NCBI RefSeq assembly: GCF_028829235.1
Contig: NZ_JAIWJY010000001.1
Location: 372,001-436,000, forward strand
Length of the DNA stretch: 64,000 bases
Source: Tenacibaculum larymnensis
GTDB taxonomy: Bacteria; Bacteroidota; Bacteroidia; Flavobacteriales; Flavobacteriaceae
Direction of reading: 5' to 3'
The notes under the pieces were generated by a model, which saw only the letters and a list, made by a program, of their open reading frames with translations, had not been told where the DNA came from and did not search any database. Shown piece after piece: positions 1 to 9,803 of this stretch (position 1 is the first letter of the stretch; every line of letters begins with the position of its first letter). Position numbers and translations under genes: made by a program.

Positions 1-946
1 CCGTAATAGGCACTGAAAGTATCATTCCTGTTATTCCCCATATTTCTCCCCAAACAGCTAAAGAAAGTATAGTAACTAACGGACTTAAATTTAGCGACTT
101 TCCAAAAACTCTAGGTTCTACAACATTACCAACTACTACTTGGATACTTCCTACTGCAAATAAAACGACTAAAAAAGGAGGAAACTCTCCAAATTGAATT
201 AAACAAAATATCGCAGGAAAAGCAGTTGCTATTAACGATCCTATAGTAGGAATATAATTCAGTAAAAAGATAAGAAACGCCCAAAACGGAGCTCCGTCTA
301 CCCCTACTAACAACAATACAAAATAACTAAGGATACCAGTTAATAAACTAACATAGGTTTTTAGTCGTAAATAGTTTGAAATAGAGTCTTCAATCTTTTT
401 TAAGATAGATTGAAAGCTTTTAGGACTGTTTTGAGAACTCATAAACACTTTTTGCAACTTCTTTTTAAAATTACTTTCCTCTAAGAAGATGAATAAGGCA
501 TAAATAATAATCATAAAGGTATTTCCTAGTAAACTGCTAATTCCGTTCGCTATATCGCCTAAAACAGAGCCGTAATCAAAATCTCCAACAACCGATTGTA
601 ATGACTTAATAATATCGATATGAAAATAAGCGTCTAAACGTTTTATAATAGCATCAACATTTGGTTCGTATTTTGAGTACGAAGTGGTTAAATTTGAAAT
701 ACTGTTGGTAATTATTTCAGAAACAAAACCAAAACCTAAAATTATAAGTGTAAAAACAAACACATTACTTAGCCAAAAAGGAATAAAGCGTTTAGCAAAA
801 GGAATTTTATAGATGGTTTTCCGAATTTCACGTGTTAAAAACCAAAAAATAAGTGCAAAAACAAAAGGAATTAAAATTCCTTTTCCAATAACCAATGTTG
901 CAATAATCGCTACGGTTACAATAATAAAGTTTGATGCGTTTTTCAC
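1..946 (-). CDS. AI-2E family transporter / PerM-like permease, C-terminus cut by window edge
   Basis: Inner-membrane protein of the AI-2E exporter/PerM family; substrates vary in the family and none can be assigned here. I translated the minus strand from a GTG at 946 and it stays open for 315 codons to the window edge. Hydrophobic segments lie near the N-terminus (residues about 6-35) and again from about residue 160 onward. The family-typical stretches NYIPTIGS and VVEPRVFGKSLNLSPLV are present in the second half, followed by a last hydrophobic segment rich in G/W/I. The GTG start is inferred, because no in-frame ATG precedes the first membrane segment. Intact members are roughly 340-380 residues, so only the end is missing. 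It is the last visible gene of the minus-strand run that begins at 5004; 57 bases separate it from the EnvC-like gene. Confidence 0.85.
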   Translation of the reverse strand, partial: MKNASNFIIVTVAIIATLVIGKGILIPFVFALIFWFLTREIRKTIYKIPFAKRFIPFWLSNVFVFTLIILGFGFVSEIITNSISNLTTSYSKYEPNVDAIIKRLDAYFHIDIIKSLQSVVGDFDYGSVLGDIANGISSLLGNTFMIIIYALFIFLEESNFKKKLQKVFMSSQNSPKSFQSILKKIEDSISNYLRLKTYVSLLTGILSYFVLLLVGVDGAPFWAFLIFLLNYIPTIGSLIATAFPAIFCLIQFGEFPPFLVVLFAVGSIQVVVGNVVEPRVFGKSLNLSPLVTILSLAVWGEIWGITGMILSVPIT

Positions 947-1003
947 ACGTTTAAATTTGATTACAATTTAAAAATAAAATTTATTAATGTTCTTGTTATG
1001 GTG

Positions 1004-2221
1004 TTATGAGCGAATCCATTGTGCAGGATTTAATCGATTTCGGTCTTTATACAACATAAAACTAAGCTGTGTTTTACCTGTTACTTTGTTAGTAAATACT
1101 TTTCCTAGTTTGTCGCCAGTTTTAACAGCATCACCTTTTTTTACATAAACTTCTTTTAACTTATTGTAGGCAGAAATATAGTTACCGTGTTGTACTAAAA
1201 CTGATTTTCTTCCATCAGAGTGTAATTGAATAACCAAAACTTTTCCGTTAAAAATACTTTTTACATCGGTATTTGCTTTGGTTGCAATATATAACCCGTG
1301 ACTGTTGATGCTAATTCCAGGAAATGTAGGGTGTGGTTGAACTCCATATTTTCGTGTAATAACACCTTTAACTGGCCACGGTAAATTACCCCTATTTTGT
1401 TCAAAGTTAGCAAGTAAAGCTTTTTCTTCGGCATTTAAAATAAAACCAGAGCTTTTGGTTTTACCTTTTGTTGTTTTTTTACCCTTATTTGCTTTGGCAA
1501 TAGCATCTCTAATTAACTTATCAATTCTGGCAGCAATTCTTTTTTCTTCTCGTTGTTTCTTTTGTAAGTCACTTTTGTATTTATTCTCTTCTTTTTTAAT
1601 TTTAGAGATGAGTTTTTCTTGGTTTTTCTTATCGTCTTCAATTTCTTTTTTCTGACTTTTCTCGTCAGAAAGCAAAGCTTCTTTTGATTTTTTTTGAGCA
1701 GTTAGCGAATCGTTTAATTGCTCTACCTCTTTAGCTTTTACGATAATTTCTTCTCCTTGCTTTTTTCTGTAGTCTTTGTACTGTTGCATGTACTTTAAGC
1801 GCTTATAGGCTTGGTAAAAGCTTTCAGAAGACAATAAAAACATGGTTTTACTCTGTTGCGATTTACTTTTATAAGATTTAACTACCATATCTCGGTAGTC
1901 ATTTTTTAATTCAGCTAGTTCGTCGTTGTATTTTTTTAATTGTTGCTCGTTAGATTTGATTTCTTTTGAAAGTAATTTGGTTTCTAACTCAATAGTTTCT
2001 ATTAAGCGTTCTCTAACACCTATTTTTTGGTTTAGGTCTTTTAAATCATCTAAAGCACTGCTCTTTTTTTTCTTTGTTTTAAACAAAAGATTATTAACCT
2101 GCTCTATTTCATTTTTTAGTTTCTTTCGCCTATTTTCTAGCTCTTTCCTACTTTGAGCAAAAGAAGAAATTCCTACAAAAAACAGGCATAAAAAAGAGAT
2201 GTAAAAAACAGGGTACTTCAT
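1004..2221 (-). CDS. EnvC-like murein hydrolase activator (coiled coil plus degenerate LytM/M23 domain)
   Basis: Periplasmic peptidoglycan-remodelling factor of the EnvC/NlpD type. A signal peptide (about residues 1-22, ending SSFAQ) is followed by a long Lys/Glu-rich coiled coil (about 24-235). A C-terminal LytM/M23 domain (about 280-400) ends the protein. The M23 zinc site looks degenerate: at the place of the usual HxGxD motif it reads SHGLYI, and in place of the final YGHL it reads YNKL, although the HGN stretch remains. As in E. coli EnvC, this suggests an activator of amidases rather than an active endopeptidase. Length 405 aa is normal. It follows the DUF4292 lipoprotein by 2 bases on the same strand and is surely co-transcribed with it. 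Confidence 0.88.
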   Translation of the reverse strand: MKYPVFYISFLCLFFVGISSFAQSRKELENRRKKLKNEIEQVNNLLFKTKKKKSSALDDLKDLNQKIGVRERLIETIELETKLLSKEIKSNEQQLKKYNDELAELKNDYRDMVVKSYKSKSQQSKTMFLLSSESFYQAYKRLKYMQQYKDYRKKQGEEIIVKAKEVEQLNDSLTAQKKSKEALLSDEKSQKKEIEDDKKNQEKLISKIKKEENKYKSDLQKKQREEKRIAARIDKLIRDAIAKANKGKKTTKGKTKSSGFILNAEEKALLANFEQNRGNLPWPVKGVITRKYGVQPHPTFPGISINSHGLYIATKANTDVKSIFNGKVLVIQLHSDGRKSVLVQHGNYISAYNKLKEVYVKKGDAVKTGDKLGKVFTNKVTGKTQLSFMLYKDRNRLNPAQWIRS

Positions 2222-2223
2222 AA

Positions 2224-2991
2224 TTATAATTGAATTTCTTTGTATCCGTTAGGAATATTAAAACTTACATTTAGTTTAGTATCGTATTCTACTGAGCGTG
2301 TAGTAATATCAATAATAGTAAATTTATTTTTTTCTTTAGCTTTTATGTTAATTTTCTCAGGGAAAAAAGTAGTGTTTTTCTTATGATATTTTGGGTAACT
2401 AATATCTAAACGTTGATCTTTCAACGAGTTTACAATTAACTGCTTATTTAGCTTAAAGTGTTTAGGGTTTATGTAGAAAAACAAATCGAATAAAACAGGT
2501 TGTTTTTTAGGAGATAACTGATATGATTTTTCTTGAATTTGAACTTCTTGACGCTCAGATTTTACATCCATTAAAGCTTCACCCAATAACATGCTTTGTA
2601 ATTGTTGAAAGTTAATATCAGTTCCTAATAGTTTTTTTAGCATCATAAAATCTCCATCAAAATAACTCTTTTCATATGGAGAGTAAAACTGAACTTTTGT
2701 TGGAGTGATTTTAGCTTTAAAAATAGAAATGATTTTGGTTCCTTTTAACCAAATAACTTCATCTTTTTTTATTTTCATTCGTACTGAAAAACCTAAACTT
2801 TCTTTATTGTTTTTGTAATTAACTTTTAAACGAGCATCTACCGTTTTTTTGTCAAAACTTGTAGCAATATGTTTCTTAGCTACTTTGCGTGCCGACAATT
2901 CTTTAATAGCGACATCACCAGTAACGTTTTTGGTAGATTTACAAGAGGTTAATCCTAAAAATAATATAACTAATAAGGTGGTATATTTCAT
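2224..2991 (-). CDS. DUF4292 family lipoprotein
   Basis: A 255-aa envelope lipoprotein. The N-terminus has a short hydrophobic signal ending in the lipobox LTSC (cysteine at about residue 17), so the mature protein should be lipid-anchored. The rest is mostly beta-rich, with repeated Lys-rich strands and a C-terminal strand (SVEYDTKLNVSFNIP). The fold is reminiscent of LolB/outer-membrane lipoprotein carriers, as is proposed for the DUF4292 family in Bacteroidota. Its place between a TPR protein and an EnvC-like protein is a recurrent flavobacterial arrangement and points to envelope assembly, but the exact role is unknown. Confidence 0.8.
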   Translation of the reverse strand: MKYTTLLVILFLGLTSCKSTKNVTGDVAIKELSARKVAKKHIATSFDKKTVDARLKVNYKNNKESLGFSVRMKIKKDEVIWLKGTKIISIFKAKITPTKVQFYSPYEKSYFDGDFMMLKKLLGTDINFQQLQSMLLGEALMDVKSERQEVQIQEKSYQLSPKKQPVLFDLFFYINPKHFKLNKQLIVNSLKDQRLDISYPKYHKKNTTFFPEKINIKAKEKNKFTIIDITTRSVEYDTKLNVSFNIPNGYKEIQL

Positions 2992-3011
2992 AAAATTTGT
3001 ACTAACGAAAC

Positions 3012-4010
3012 TTATTTTAAAATCTTTTCAGCTTTGTTTTTATAAGAATTGGCTTTTTTAATATTATTCAACCCTTGGTAAGCTTTAGACATTTCTAAGT
3101 AAAACTTGGCTTCTATTTCATTATTATCAATAACAAAATCAATGCCGTTTTGTAAGGTTTCTAATGCTTTTTTATAATCTTTATTGTTATTAAACGCTTT
3201 TCCATTCATTAAATACACGAAAGGTTGCGCAGGAAAAAGTGATAAACCTTGTTCACTGTATTTTAACAAGTCAGCATCATTATCAGTAGCTAACTTATCT
3301 AATAAAGCTTTTAAATTTTTATAGGACTTTTCTTTTTCGAAAAGCGATTTAGGGCTAAGGTTCTCAGTAATTTTTGTTGGTTGTTCTTCAGTTGTTTTTC
3401 GAGCATTTATTTTTCTTTCAATAGAACGAAGTCTACTGTTTAATAATTTAGCTTCTTTTAATTCAGCCAATACTTTTTTGGCAGACGTAAGATCTTTGTT
3501 TTGTAAATGTAAAAAAACAAGTAATTGTTTTTTCTTAGGGTGCGTAGCAGCTATTTTTTGTTGAGCAATAATGGCATCAGAAAAATTAGCTAACTTTCTT
3601 AAAGTAAAAACTTTGTGTTCAAGCATCCAAACATTATTGGGTTCCAATTCTAAAGCTAAATCAATATAGGTTAAAGCTTCAGGGTTTCTGCCTAACTTTT
3701 CATAGTTTTTAGAAAGTTCAAATAAAACAGCTTTGTTATTTGGAAGTATTCTGTTACACTTTTCTAGACCTTGTATAGCTTTTTGATAGTTAAAAATAGC
3801 TTTGTCTGAAAGTGCTTTAAAAAAATGTTGTTGAAACTCTATATTGTTTTTCTCAGCTGTATTAACTGATGCAGGAATACTATCTTGAGCGTTTAGAAAG
3901 AAAGAAAAAAGAAGAAAGAAAAAAGACAGTATCACTTTAGAAAAAATAATTTTCTCTCTCTTCTCTCTTCTCTTTTCTATTGAGATTTTATGTAAGCTCT
4001 GTATAATCAC
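3012..4010 (-). CDS. Secreted TPR-repeat protein
   Basis: A 332-aa protein with a probable signal segment (about residues 24-41, ending FFLNAQ) and TPR-type helical repeats over most of its length (for example residues about 62-130 and 250-330, with motifs such as FNNNKDYKKALETLQNGI). The annotated ATG lies inside the upstream gene (23-base overlap) and gives a charged 23-residue tail before the signal; a GTG at the signal segment is an alternative start. It lies between the nucleotidyltransferase and the DUF4292 lipoprotein and is probably translated from the same mRNA. It likely acts as a periplasmic scaffold for partner proteins; no enzyme motif is visible. Confidence 0.75.
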   Translation of the reverse strand: MIIQSLHKISIEKRREKREKIIFSKVILSFFFLLFSFFLNAQDSIPASVNTAEKNNIEFQQHFFKALSDKAIFNYQKAIQGLEKCNRILPNNKAVLFELSKNYEKLGRNPEALTYIDLALELEPNNVWMLEHKVFTLRKLANFSDAIIAQQKIAATHPKKKQLLVFLHLQNKDLTSAKKVLAELKEAKLLNSRLRSIERKINARKTTEEQPTKITENLSPKSLFEKEKSYKNLKALLDKLATDNDADLLKYSEQGLSLFPAQPFVYLMNGKAFNNNKDYKKALETLQNGIDFVIDNNEIEAKFYLEMSKAYQGLNNIKKANSYKNKAEKILK

Positions 4011-5004
4011 CTATACTTACCGATGTATAATTAGCATTGTATTTTGCGTGGTTACCAATCATTGCATTATCTAAATTGGCATTTGAAATATGCACGTTTG
4101 TTTGAATTAAAGAGTTTGTTATTGTTGAGTTTTCAACAACACTATTTTCTCCAATTGAAACAAAAGGTCCTATTTTAGTGTTTTTCAACACTACATTTTT
4201 TCCAACATAACATGGCTGAATAATTTCAGCGTTCTCTAATACAACGTCTTCAGACACTAAATTGTTGCCATCAGCTTGTTCAAAACCTAAAACTTGCTTG
4301 TTAGTATCTACGGTTGGGTCTTTTTTACCACAATCCATCCAAGTATTTACTTTACCAGGAATAAACTTAGCTCCTTTTACTTTTAAAGCTTCAAGAGCTT
4401 CAGTTAATTGATATTCACCAGAAGGTCTGATATCGTTATCAATTAAGTATTTTATTTCTTCAAGTAACTTGTCAGCATCTTTAAAGTAATAAATACCAAT
4501 AATTGCTAAATCTGAGACAAATTCTTTAGGTTTTTCAACAAAATCAGTAATAAAACCGTCTTTTAATTTTACCACACCAAAAGCGCTTGGATCTTCTACT
4601 TGCTTCACCCAAATAGCTCCATCAGCATTAGCGTCTAAGGTAAAGTCAGCCTTAAATAATGTATCAGCAAAAGCGACAACGCAAGAACCACCTAATGATT
4701 CTTTAGCACAGTAAATAGCGTGTGCAGTTCCTAATGCTTCTTCTTGTACGTATACAGAACCTTTTGCACCTAAGTCTTCTGCTATTTTTATTAATTTATC
4801 TTTTGTATCTGCAGGAAATCCTTTTGCAGCAGGTCCAATTATAAAAGCGATTTCCTCTATAGGTTGGTCTACAACAGAAGTAATATCTTCCACTAATCGC
4901 TGTACAATTGATTTACCAGCAATAACTGTTAATGGCTTAGGAGTTGTTAATGTATGAGGTCTTAAACGAGACCCAATTCCAGCCATTGGTACTATAATCT
5001 TCAT
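3988..5004 (-). CDS. Sugar-1-phosphate nucleotidyltransferase (RmlA/GlmU-like)
   Basis: Predicted cytoplasmic enzyme that transfers a nucleotide from an NTP to a sugar-1-phosphate, feeding surface polysaccharide synthesis. The N-terminus carries the nucleotidyltransferase signature (PMAGIGSRLRPHT followed by KPL), then the Rossmann-like domain to about residue 235, with EALGTAHAI and FVEKPKEF motifs. The C-terminal 90 residues form left-handed beta-helix style hexapeptide repeats (VSEDVVLENAEI, CYVGKNVVLKNTKIGPF). The sugar and nucleotide cannot be told from the sequence; glucose-1-phosphate thymidylyl- or uridylyltransferase are both possible. It is the first gene of the run 5004-1004 within the window, and its end overlaps the TPR gene. 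Confidence 0.85.
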   Translation of the reverse strand: MKIIVPMAGIGSRLRPHTLTTPKPLTVIAGKSIVQRLVEDITSVVDQPIEEIAFIIGPAAKGFPADTKDKLIKIAEDLGAKGSVYVQEEALGTAHAIYCAKESLGGSCVVAFADTLFKADFTLDANADGAIWVKQVEDPSAFGVVKLKDGFITDFVEKPKEFVSDLAIIGIYYFKDADKLLEEIKYLIDNDIRPSGEYQLTEALEALKVKGAKFIPGKVNTWMDCGKKDPTVDTNKQVLGFEQADGNNLVSEDVVLENAEIIQPCYVGKNVVLKNTKIGPFVSIGENSVVENSTITNSLIQTNVHISNANLDNAMIGNHAKYNANYTSVSIGDYTELT

Positions 5005-5061
5005 ATTCTCTCTTTTCGTTTTTAACGGTGCAATATACCATTAATAACGCAGTGAAAAAAG

Positions 5062-6723
5062 TCATAGCCCTTTTGGAATAGCTTCGATTAATGTTTGGGT
5101 GTATTTTGTCTTTGGATGTTGGTAAATTTCGTCTGCATCAGCAATCTCTTCTACCCTACCTTTGTTCATCACAACCAATTGATCGGCCATATATTTTACG
5201 ACAGATAAATCATGAGAAATGAATATATAAGTAAAATTAAATTCTGATTTTAATTGGTTTAATAAATTTAACACTTGAGCTTGTACAGACACGTCCAGAG
5301 CCGAAACAGATTCATCACAAATAATTAGTTTGGGTTGTAAAGCAATAGCACGAGCAATTCCTATACGTTGACGTTGTCCTCCAGAAAATTCATGTGGATA
5401 ACGATCAAAATGAGTTGCTTCTAAACCTACTTTTTCTAACAAATTATACACATATTCTTTTCGCTCATTGTTCGAGTTAAGTATGTGATGAACCTTCATT
5501 GGTTCTAAAATCGCGTTACCTACTGTAATTCTCGGATTCAAAGAAGAAAAGGGATCTTGAAAAATTATTTGGATATCTTTTCGGAGTTTTTTAAAAGCCG
5601 ATTTTGAAAGTTTCGTAATGTCAGTGCCCTTGTATAAAATACTTCCAGAAGTAGCTTTTTCTAGTTGTAAAATAGTTCTGCTTAAAGTGGTTTTTCCACA
5701 GCCACTCTCTCCTACTAGTCCTAATGTTTCTCCTTCATAAATTTTAAAAGACACATCATTGACTGCTTTCACAATAGCTGGTTTTGAAAACCATGAAGCA
5801 TTACTAATAAAATCTTTATGCAAATTTATAATTTCTAGTAAAGGAGGGCGCCTGTATATTTTTTGATGAAAAGCATTGCGCTCTTCATCTGTATAAATTG
5901 TAGAATCTATAGTTTCGTTGATAAAGTCACTAACTGTAGGTAGGGTTTTTAGTCGTTTTTTAGTATTGGGTTTCGAATTGATTAAAGCCTTGGTATAACT
6001 TTTCTTCGGATGTAAAAAAACATGGTTAGCACTACCCTTTTCTACTATTTTTCCTTTATGCATAACAACGACAGAATCTGCAATTTCAGAAACTAATGCT
6101 AAATCGTGAGAAATAAAAATAATTCCCATTTCAAATTCTTGTTGTAATTCTTTTAATAAAGAAATAATTTCTTTTTGTACAGTAACATCCAACGCTGTAG
6201 TAGGTTCATCAGCAATTAAAAGTTGAGGTTTACAAGCAATTGCCATAGCAATCATTACACGCTGTTTTTGTCCGCCGCTTATTTGATGCGGATATGAGTT
6301 ATATATAGCCTCAGGTCTGGGAAGTTTTACTTTTGAAAACAAAGAAATAACTTCTTCTTTAATTTCTTGATTAGGTAACTGTGTGTGTTGCTGTAACATT
6401 TCAGCAACTTGAAAACCACAAGTTAATGTTGGGTTTAAAGAACTCATAGGTTCTTGAAAAATCATGGCAATTTCATTACCTCGTATTTTTTGATAATCTT
6501 GCTCATTATAACCTAATAAAGGTTGTTGGTTAAAAAATAGATCACCTTTCACCGTAGCAGTTTTAGGAAGTAACCCTAAAATAGCTAAAGAACTTATTGA
6601 TTTACCGCTACCACTCTCTCCTACGATTCCTAGTGTTTTATTTTTTTCAACACTAAAAGATACTCGTTGAACTAAAGGCTGAGAGTTTTTAAAGGATATT
6701 TCTAAGTTTTTAACTTCAAGCAT
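5062..6723 (-). CDS. ABC transporter ATPase, two fused NBDs (DppDF/YejF type)
   Basis: Cytoplasmic ATP-binding subunit for a peptide/nickel-type importer, with both nucleotide-binding domains in one 553-aa chain. The first NBD (about residues 1-255) has Walker A GESGSGKS, signature ISGGQKQR and Walker B LLIADEPT. The second (about 290-550) has GESGCGKT, FSGGQRQR and LIICDESV. Each domain ends with the oligopeptide-type tail (HPKKSYTKALI and HPKTKYTQTLI). E. coli YejF and GsiA share this fused layout. No permease or binding protein lies next to it here, so the partners must be elsewhere. The Walker B of the second domain ends DES rather than DEP, which is common in this subfamily. Confidence 0.88.
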   Translation of the reverse strand: MLEVKNLEISFKNSQPLVQRVSFSVEKNKTLGIVGESGSGKSISSLAILGLLPKTATVKGDLFFNQQPLLGYNEQDYQKIRGNEIAMIFQEPMSSLNPTLTCGFQVAEMLQQHTQLPNQEIKEEVISLFSKVKLPRPEAIYNSYPHQISGGQKQRVMIAMAIACKPQLLIADEPTTALDVTVQKEIISLLKELQQEFEMGIIFISHDLALVSEIADSVVVMHKGKIVEKGSANHVFLHPKKSYTKALINSKPNTKKRLKTLPTVSDFINETIDSTIYTDEERNAFHQKIYRRPPLLEIINLHKDFISNASWFSKPAIVKAVNDVSFKIYEGETLGLVGESGCGKTTLSRTILQLEKATSGSILYKGTDITKLSKSAFKKLRKDIQIIFQDPFSSLNPRITVGNAILEPMKVHHILNSNNERKEYVYNLLEKVGLEATHFDRYPHEFSGGQRQRIGIARAIALQPKLIICDESVSALDVSVQAQVLNLLNQLKSEFNFTYIFISHDLSVVKYMADQLVVMNKGRVEEIADADEIYQHPKTKYTQTLIEAIPKGL

Positions 6724-6935
6724 TAATCATAAAATTTTAATAAAAATACAATTTATATTTCCATTATGCGTTTTCAGAAAGCGGATTTATCTTAACTGTT
6801 TGATAGGTAAGTAGTAATAGATTATCTTTTTTTCTTTCCTAAAAAACCTAGTGTTTAACTGGGATAAAGGGTTGTTTTGGTTTTGTAAAAGAAACATAAA
6901 CAGTTAATTAACTACCTAAAAAGCATCTTTTTTTA

Positions 6936-6943
6936 TATATTTG
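6936..6943 (+). promoter_or_regulatory. Putative -7 promoter box for the M43 protease gene
   Basis: TATATTTG matches the Bacteroidota -7 consensus TAnnTTTG and lies 96 bases before the ATG at 7040. No clear -33 TTG element at 17-23 bases upstream is visible. The 316-base gap 6724-7039 contains nothing else I can name; it is AT-rich and separates divergent genes. Confidence 0.5.
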
Positions 6944-7039
6944 TCAATGTTTTAACAAATAATTAAGAGTTTTTATTTGAGGTTTAAGCTCAAAAAAGGC
7001 TCTTAAAGTTTTATTAATTCAACTAAAAACCCTTCAAAA

Positions 7040-9736
7040 ATGAAAAACAAAATTACCCTAGCACTTCTGTGCTTATTTTTTGTTGGTGCTTCGTATGCCC
7101 AAGAAAAAAGAAACTGTCACTCAATGGAAAATCTTGAGTACAGACAATCCCTTAATCCTTCTTTAAAAAGCAAAATGCAAGAAATTGAGTCTTTTACTCA
7201 AAAAAGAATTGCAGAAAAGAAGAACTTCCAAGGAAAAATTGTAGGAAGTATTATTCAAATTCCAGTAGTTGTACACGTTATTTACAGTAATTCTCAAGAA
7301 AACATCAGTGTGGCACAAATCCAGTCACAAATAGATGTTTTAAATGAAGATTACAGAAGAACGAACTCAGACAAAACAAATAAATGGTCTCAAGCAGCAG
7401 ATACAGAAATAGAATTTTATTTAGCTCAAGTAGACCCAAATGGTAATCCAACAACTGGTATTACAAGAAAGTCGTCATCTAAAACTTCATGGGGAACTAA
7501 TGATGCAATGAAAAAATCATCACAAGGAGGAGTAGACCCATGGGATGCTTCAGAATACCTTAACATGTGGGTATGTAATATTGGTGGTGGAATCTTAGGA
7601 TATGCACAATTTCCAGGAGGTAGTGCTGCTACTGATGGAGTTGTAATGAGTCCACAATATTTTGGTAGTTCAGATAAAGGATCAGGTTTCTATTTATCAT
7701 CTCCATTTGACAAAGGAAGAACAACTACTCACGAAGTAGGTCACTTTTTAAACCTTAGACACATCTGGGGTGATGGTGGTTGTGGTGTTGACGATTTTGT
7801 TTCTGATACTCCAGAATCTGATGCTGCAAACTACGGATGTGCTTCAAGTCACTCTTCTTGTGGATCAGCAGATATGGTTGAAAACTACATGGATTACTCT
7901 GATGATACTTGTATGAACCTATTTACTTTAGGTCAAAAAAATAGAATGCGTGCTGTTTTAGAGTCAGGAGGAGTACGTAGAAGTTTAGCTTTATCAGATA
8001 AAACTGGAGGTTCTACTTCATGTACAGCAACGGTACCAACAGGTGTAACTGTATCTAGTATTACTTCTTCAGGAGCATCAGTATCTTGGACAGCAGTTTC
8101 AGGAGCTACATACGACGTAAGATATCGTCAAACAGGAACTTCACCATGGACAACTAATGCGGTTTCAGGAACTTCAACATCTTTAAGCGGATTATCAGCA
8201 TCTACTCAATATGAAGTACAAGTACGTAGTAAATGTTCTGATGGTTCAAATTCAGCATATAGTGCATCTTCAACTTTTACAACTCCTGAAGTAACAATTT
8301 CTTATTGTTCTTCAAAAGGAAATAGTGTTTCTGATGAGTATATTGGAAGAGTACAATTAGGAACTATTGATAATAGTACTGGAGGAGGAAATGGTTATTC
8401 TGACCATACAGGAATTTCAACTAATTTAGCAAAAGGAACTTCTCATACTATTACTATTACACCAACTTGGACAGGAACTGTATATAACGAAGGATATGGT
8501 GTTTGGATAGATTATAATCAAGATGGAGATTTTTCTGATTCAGGAGAAACTGTTTGGACAAAGGCTGCTTCTAAAGATACACCAGTTAGTACATCTTTTA
8601 CAGTACCAGCTTCTGCTACAGATGGAGCAACAAGAATGCGTATAGTTTTAAAATACAATGCAACACCAACGGCATGTGAAGCTTCATTTTCTTATGGAGA
8701 AGTAGAAGACTATACAGTAGTAATTGGAGCAGGAACAGCAGATACAACAGCACCAACAGCGCCAACAAACTTAGCAGCTTCTAGTGTAACACAAACTTCT
8801 TTAACATTAAACTGGTCAGCATCTACTGATAACGTTGGAGTAACTGGTTATGATGTTTATCAAGGAACTAGCAATATTGGTTCTGTAACAGGAACTACAA
8901 TGAATGTAACAGGATTAACAGCAGCAACTACTTATACTTTTTCAGTAAGAGCAAAAGATGCAGCAGGAAATGTTTCCGCTTCTAGTAGTGCAATAAACGT
9001 AACAACTTTATCAAACTCAGTTTCATACTGTGACTCAAAAGGAAATAACTCTTCTTATGAATGGATTGATAATGTTGAGTTAGGAGGAATGACTAATGCA
9101 ACTGGAGATAATGGAGGATATGCTGATTTTACTTCAAAAACAGCAACCTTAGCAGTAGGAAGTTCAAACCAAATGACTATTAGTGCAGGATTTAGTAGTT
9201 CTTCATATACAGAGTATTGGGCTGTTTGGATTGATTTTAATCAAAATGGAACATTTGAGAGCAGTGAAAAAGTTGTAACAGGATCTTCATCAAGTGCAAA
9301 TAACTTAACATCTACAGTTGATGTTCCTGCAGGAGCAACTTTAGGAACAACAAGAATGCGTGTTTCTATGAAATATAATGCTGCTCAAACAGCTTGTGAA
9401 ACATTTACTTATGGAGAAGTAGAAGACTATACAGTAAATATTGTTTCTAGTACAAGACAAGAATCTTCAGCTAGTGTAAAAGCAGAAAGATTAGGAAATG
9501 AAAATAGTTTAGACTTGATGACATATCCTAATCCAGCAGTAGACTTTATACAAGTAAAATTAGCCTCTAGAGCTGATAATATGACTTATAAAATTGTAAA
9601 TACAATTGGTAGAGTAATGAAAGCAGGTCGCTTAAATTCTTCGAACATCGATGTTTCTAAACTAAATACAGGTATGTATATTTTAGAAGTTAATGATGGT
9701 CAAAAACTACTAACTACTAAGGTATTTAAAAAATAA
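7040..9736 (+). CDS. Secreted M43 (pappalysin-like) metalloprotease with FN3, GEVED and T9SS sorting domains
   Basis: Extracellular zinc metalloprotease of 898 aa. Signal peptide residues 1-20 (ending SYAQ). The M43 catalytic domain spans about 30-320, with zinc-binding HEVGHFLNLRH starting at His231 and a downstream methionine-turn region VENYMDYSDD. Then come FN3 (about 325-415), a first GEVED domain (about 422-562, ending GEVEDYTV), FN3 (about 570-655), a second GEVED domain (about 660-803) and a type A T9SS sorting domain (about 820-898, with YPNPAVDFI and a final KVFKK). It is therefore predicted to cross the outer membrane through T9SS and be released or surface-anchored. It is followed by an intrinsic terminator and by a protease gene with the same C-terminal cassette. 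Confidence 0.93.
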   Translation: MKNKITLALLCLFFVGASYAQEKRNCHSMENLEYRQSLNPSLKSKMQEIESFTQKRIAEKKNFQGKIVGSIIQIPVVVHVIYSNSQENISVAQIQSQIDVLNEDYRRTNSDKTNKWSQAADTEIEFYLAQVDPNGNPTTGITRKSSSKTSWGTNDAMKKSSQGGVDPWDASEYLNMWVCNIGGGILGYAQFPGGSAATDGVVMSPQYFGSSDKGSGFYLSSPFDKGRTTTHEVGHFLNLRHIWGDGGCGVDDFVSDTPESDAANYGCASSHSSCGSADMVENYMDYSDDTCMNLFTLGQKNRMRAVLESGGVRRSLALSDKTGGSTSCTATVPTGVTVSSITSSGASVSWTAVSGATYDVRYRQTGTSPWTTNAVSGTSTSLSGLSASTQYEVQVRSKCSDGSNSAYSASSTFTTPEVTISYCSSKGNSVSDEYIGRVQLGTIDNSTGGGNGYSDHTGISTNLAKGTSHTITITPTWTGTVYNEGYGVWIDYNQDGDFSDSGETVWTKAASKDTPVSTSFTVPASATDGATRMRIVLKYNATPTACEASFSYGEVEDYTVVIGAGTADTTAPTAPTNLAASSVTQTSLTLNWSASTDNVGVTGYDVYQGTSNIGSVTGTTMNVTGLTAATTYTFSVRAKDAAGNVSASSSAINVTTLSNSVSYCDSKGNNSSYEWIDNVELGGMTNATGDNGGYADFTSKTATLAVGSSNQMTISAGFSSSSYTEYWAVWIDFNQNGTFESSEKVVTGSSSSANNLTSTVDVPAGATLGTTRMRVSMKYNAAQTACETFTYGEVEDYTVNIVSSTRQESSASVKAERLGNENSLDLMTYPNPAVDFIQVKLASRADNMTYKIVNTIGRVMKAGRLNSSNIDVSKLNTGMYILEVNDGQKLLTTKVFKK

Positions 9737-9743
9737 ACTTTAC

Positions 9744-9774
9744 AAAAGCCTGAGTTATTTCTCAGGCTTTTTAA
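9744..9774 (+). terminator. Intrinsic terminator after the M43 protease gene
   Basis: An 11-bp stem (AAAAGCCTGAG / CTCAGGCTTTT) with a 6-base loop is followed by T residues. It lies 7 bases after the stop codon at 9736. The next gene starts only 30 bases later without an obvious -7 box, so partial read-through may supply it. Confidence 0.85.
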
Positions 9775-9803
9775 TTAAAATCAATTAACTAAACCCTTCA
9801 AAA

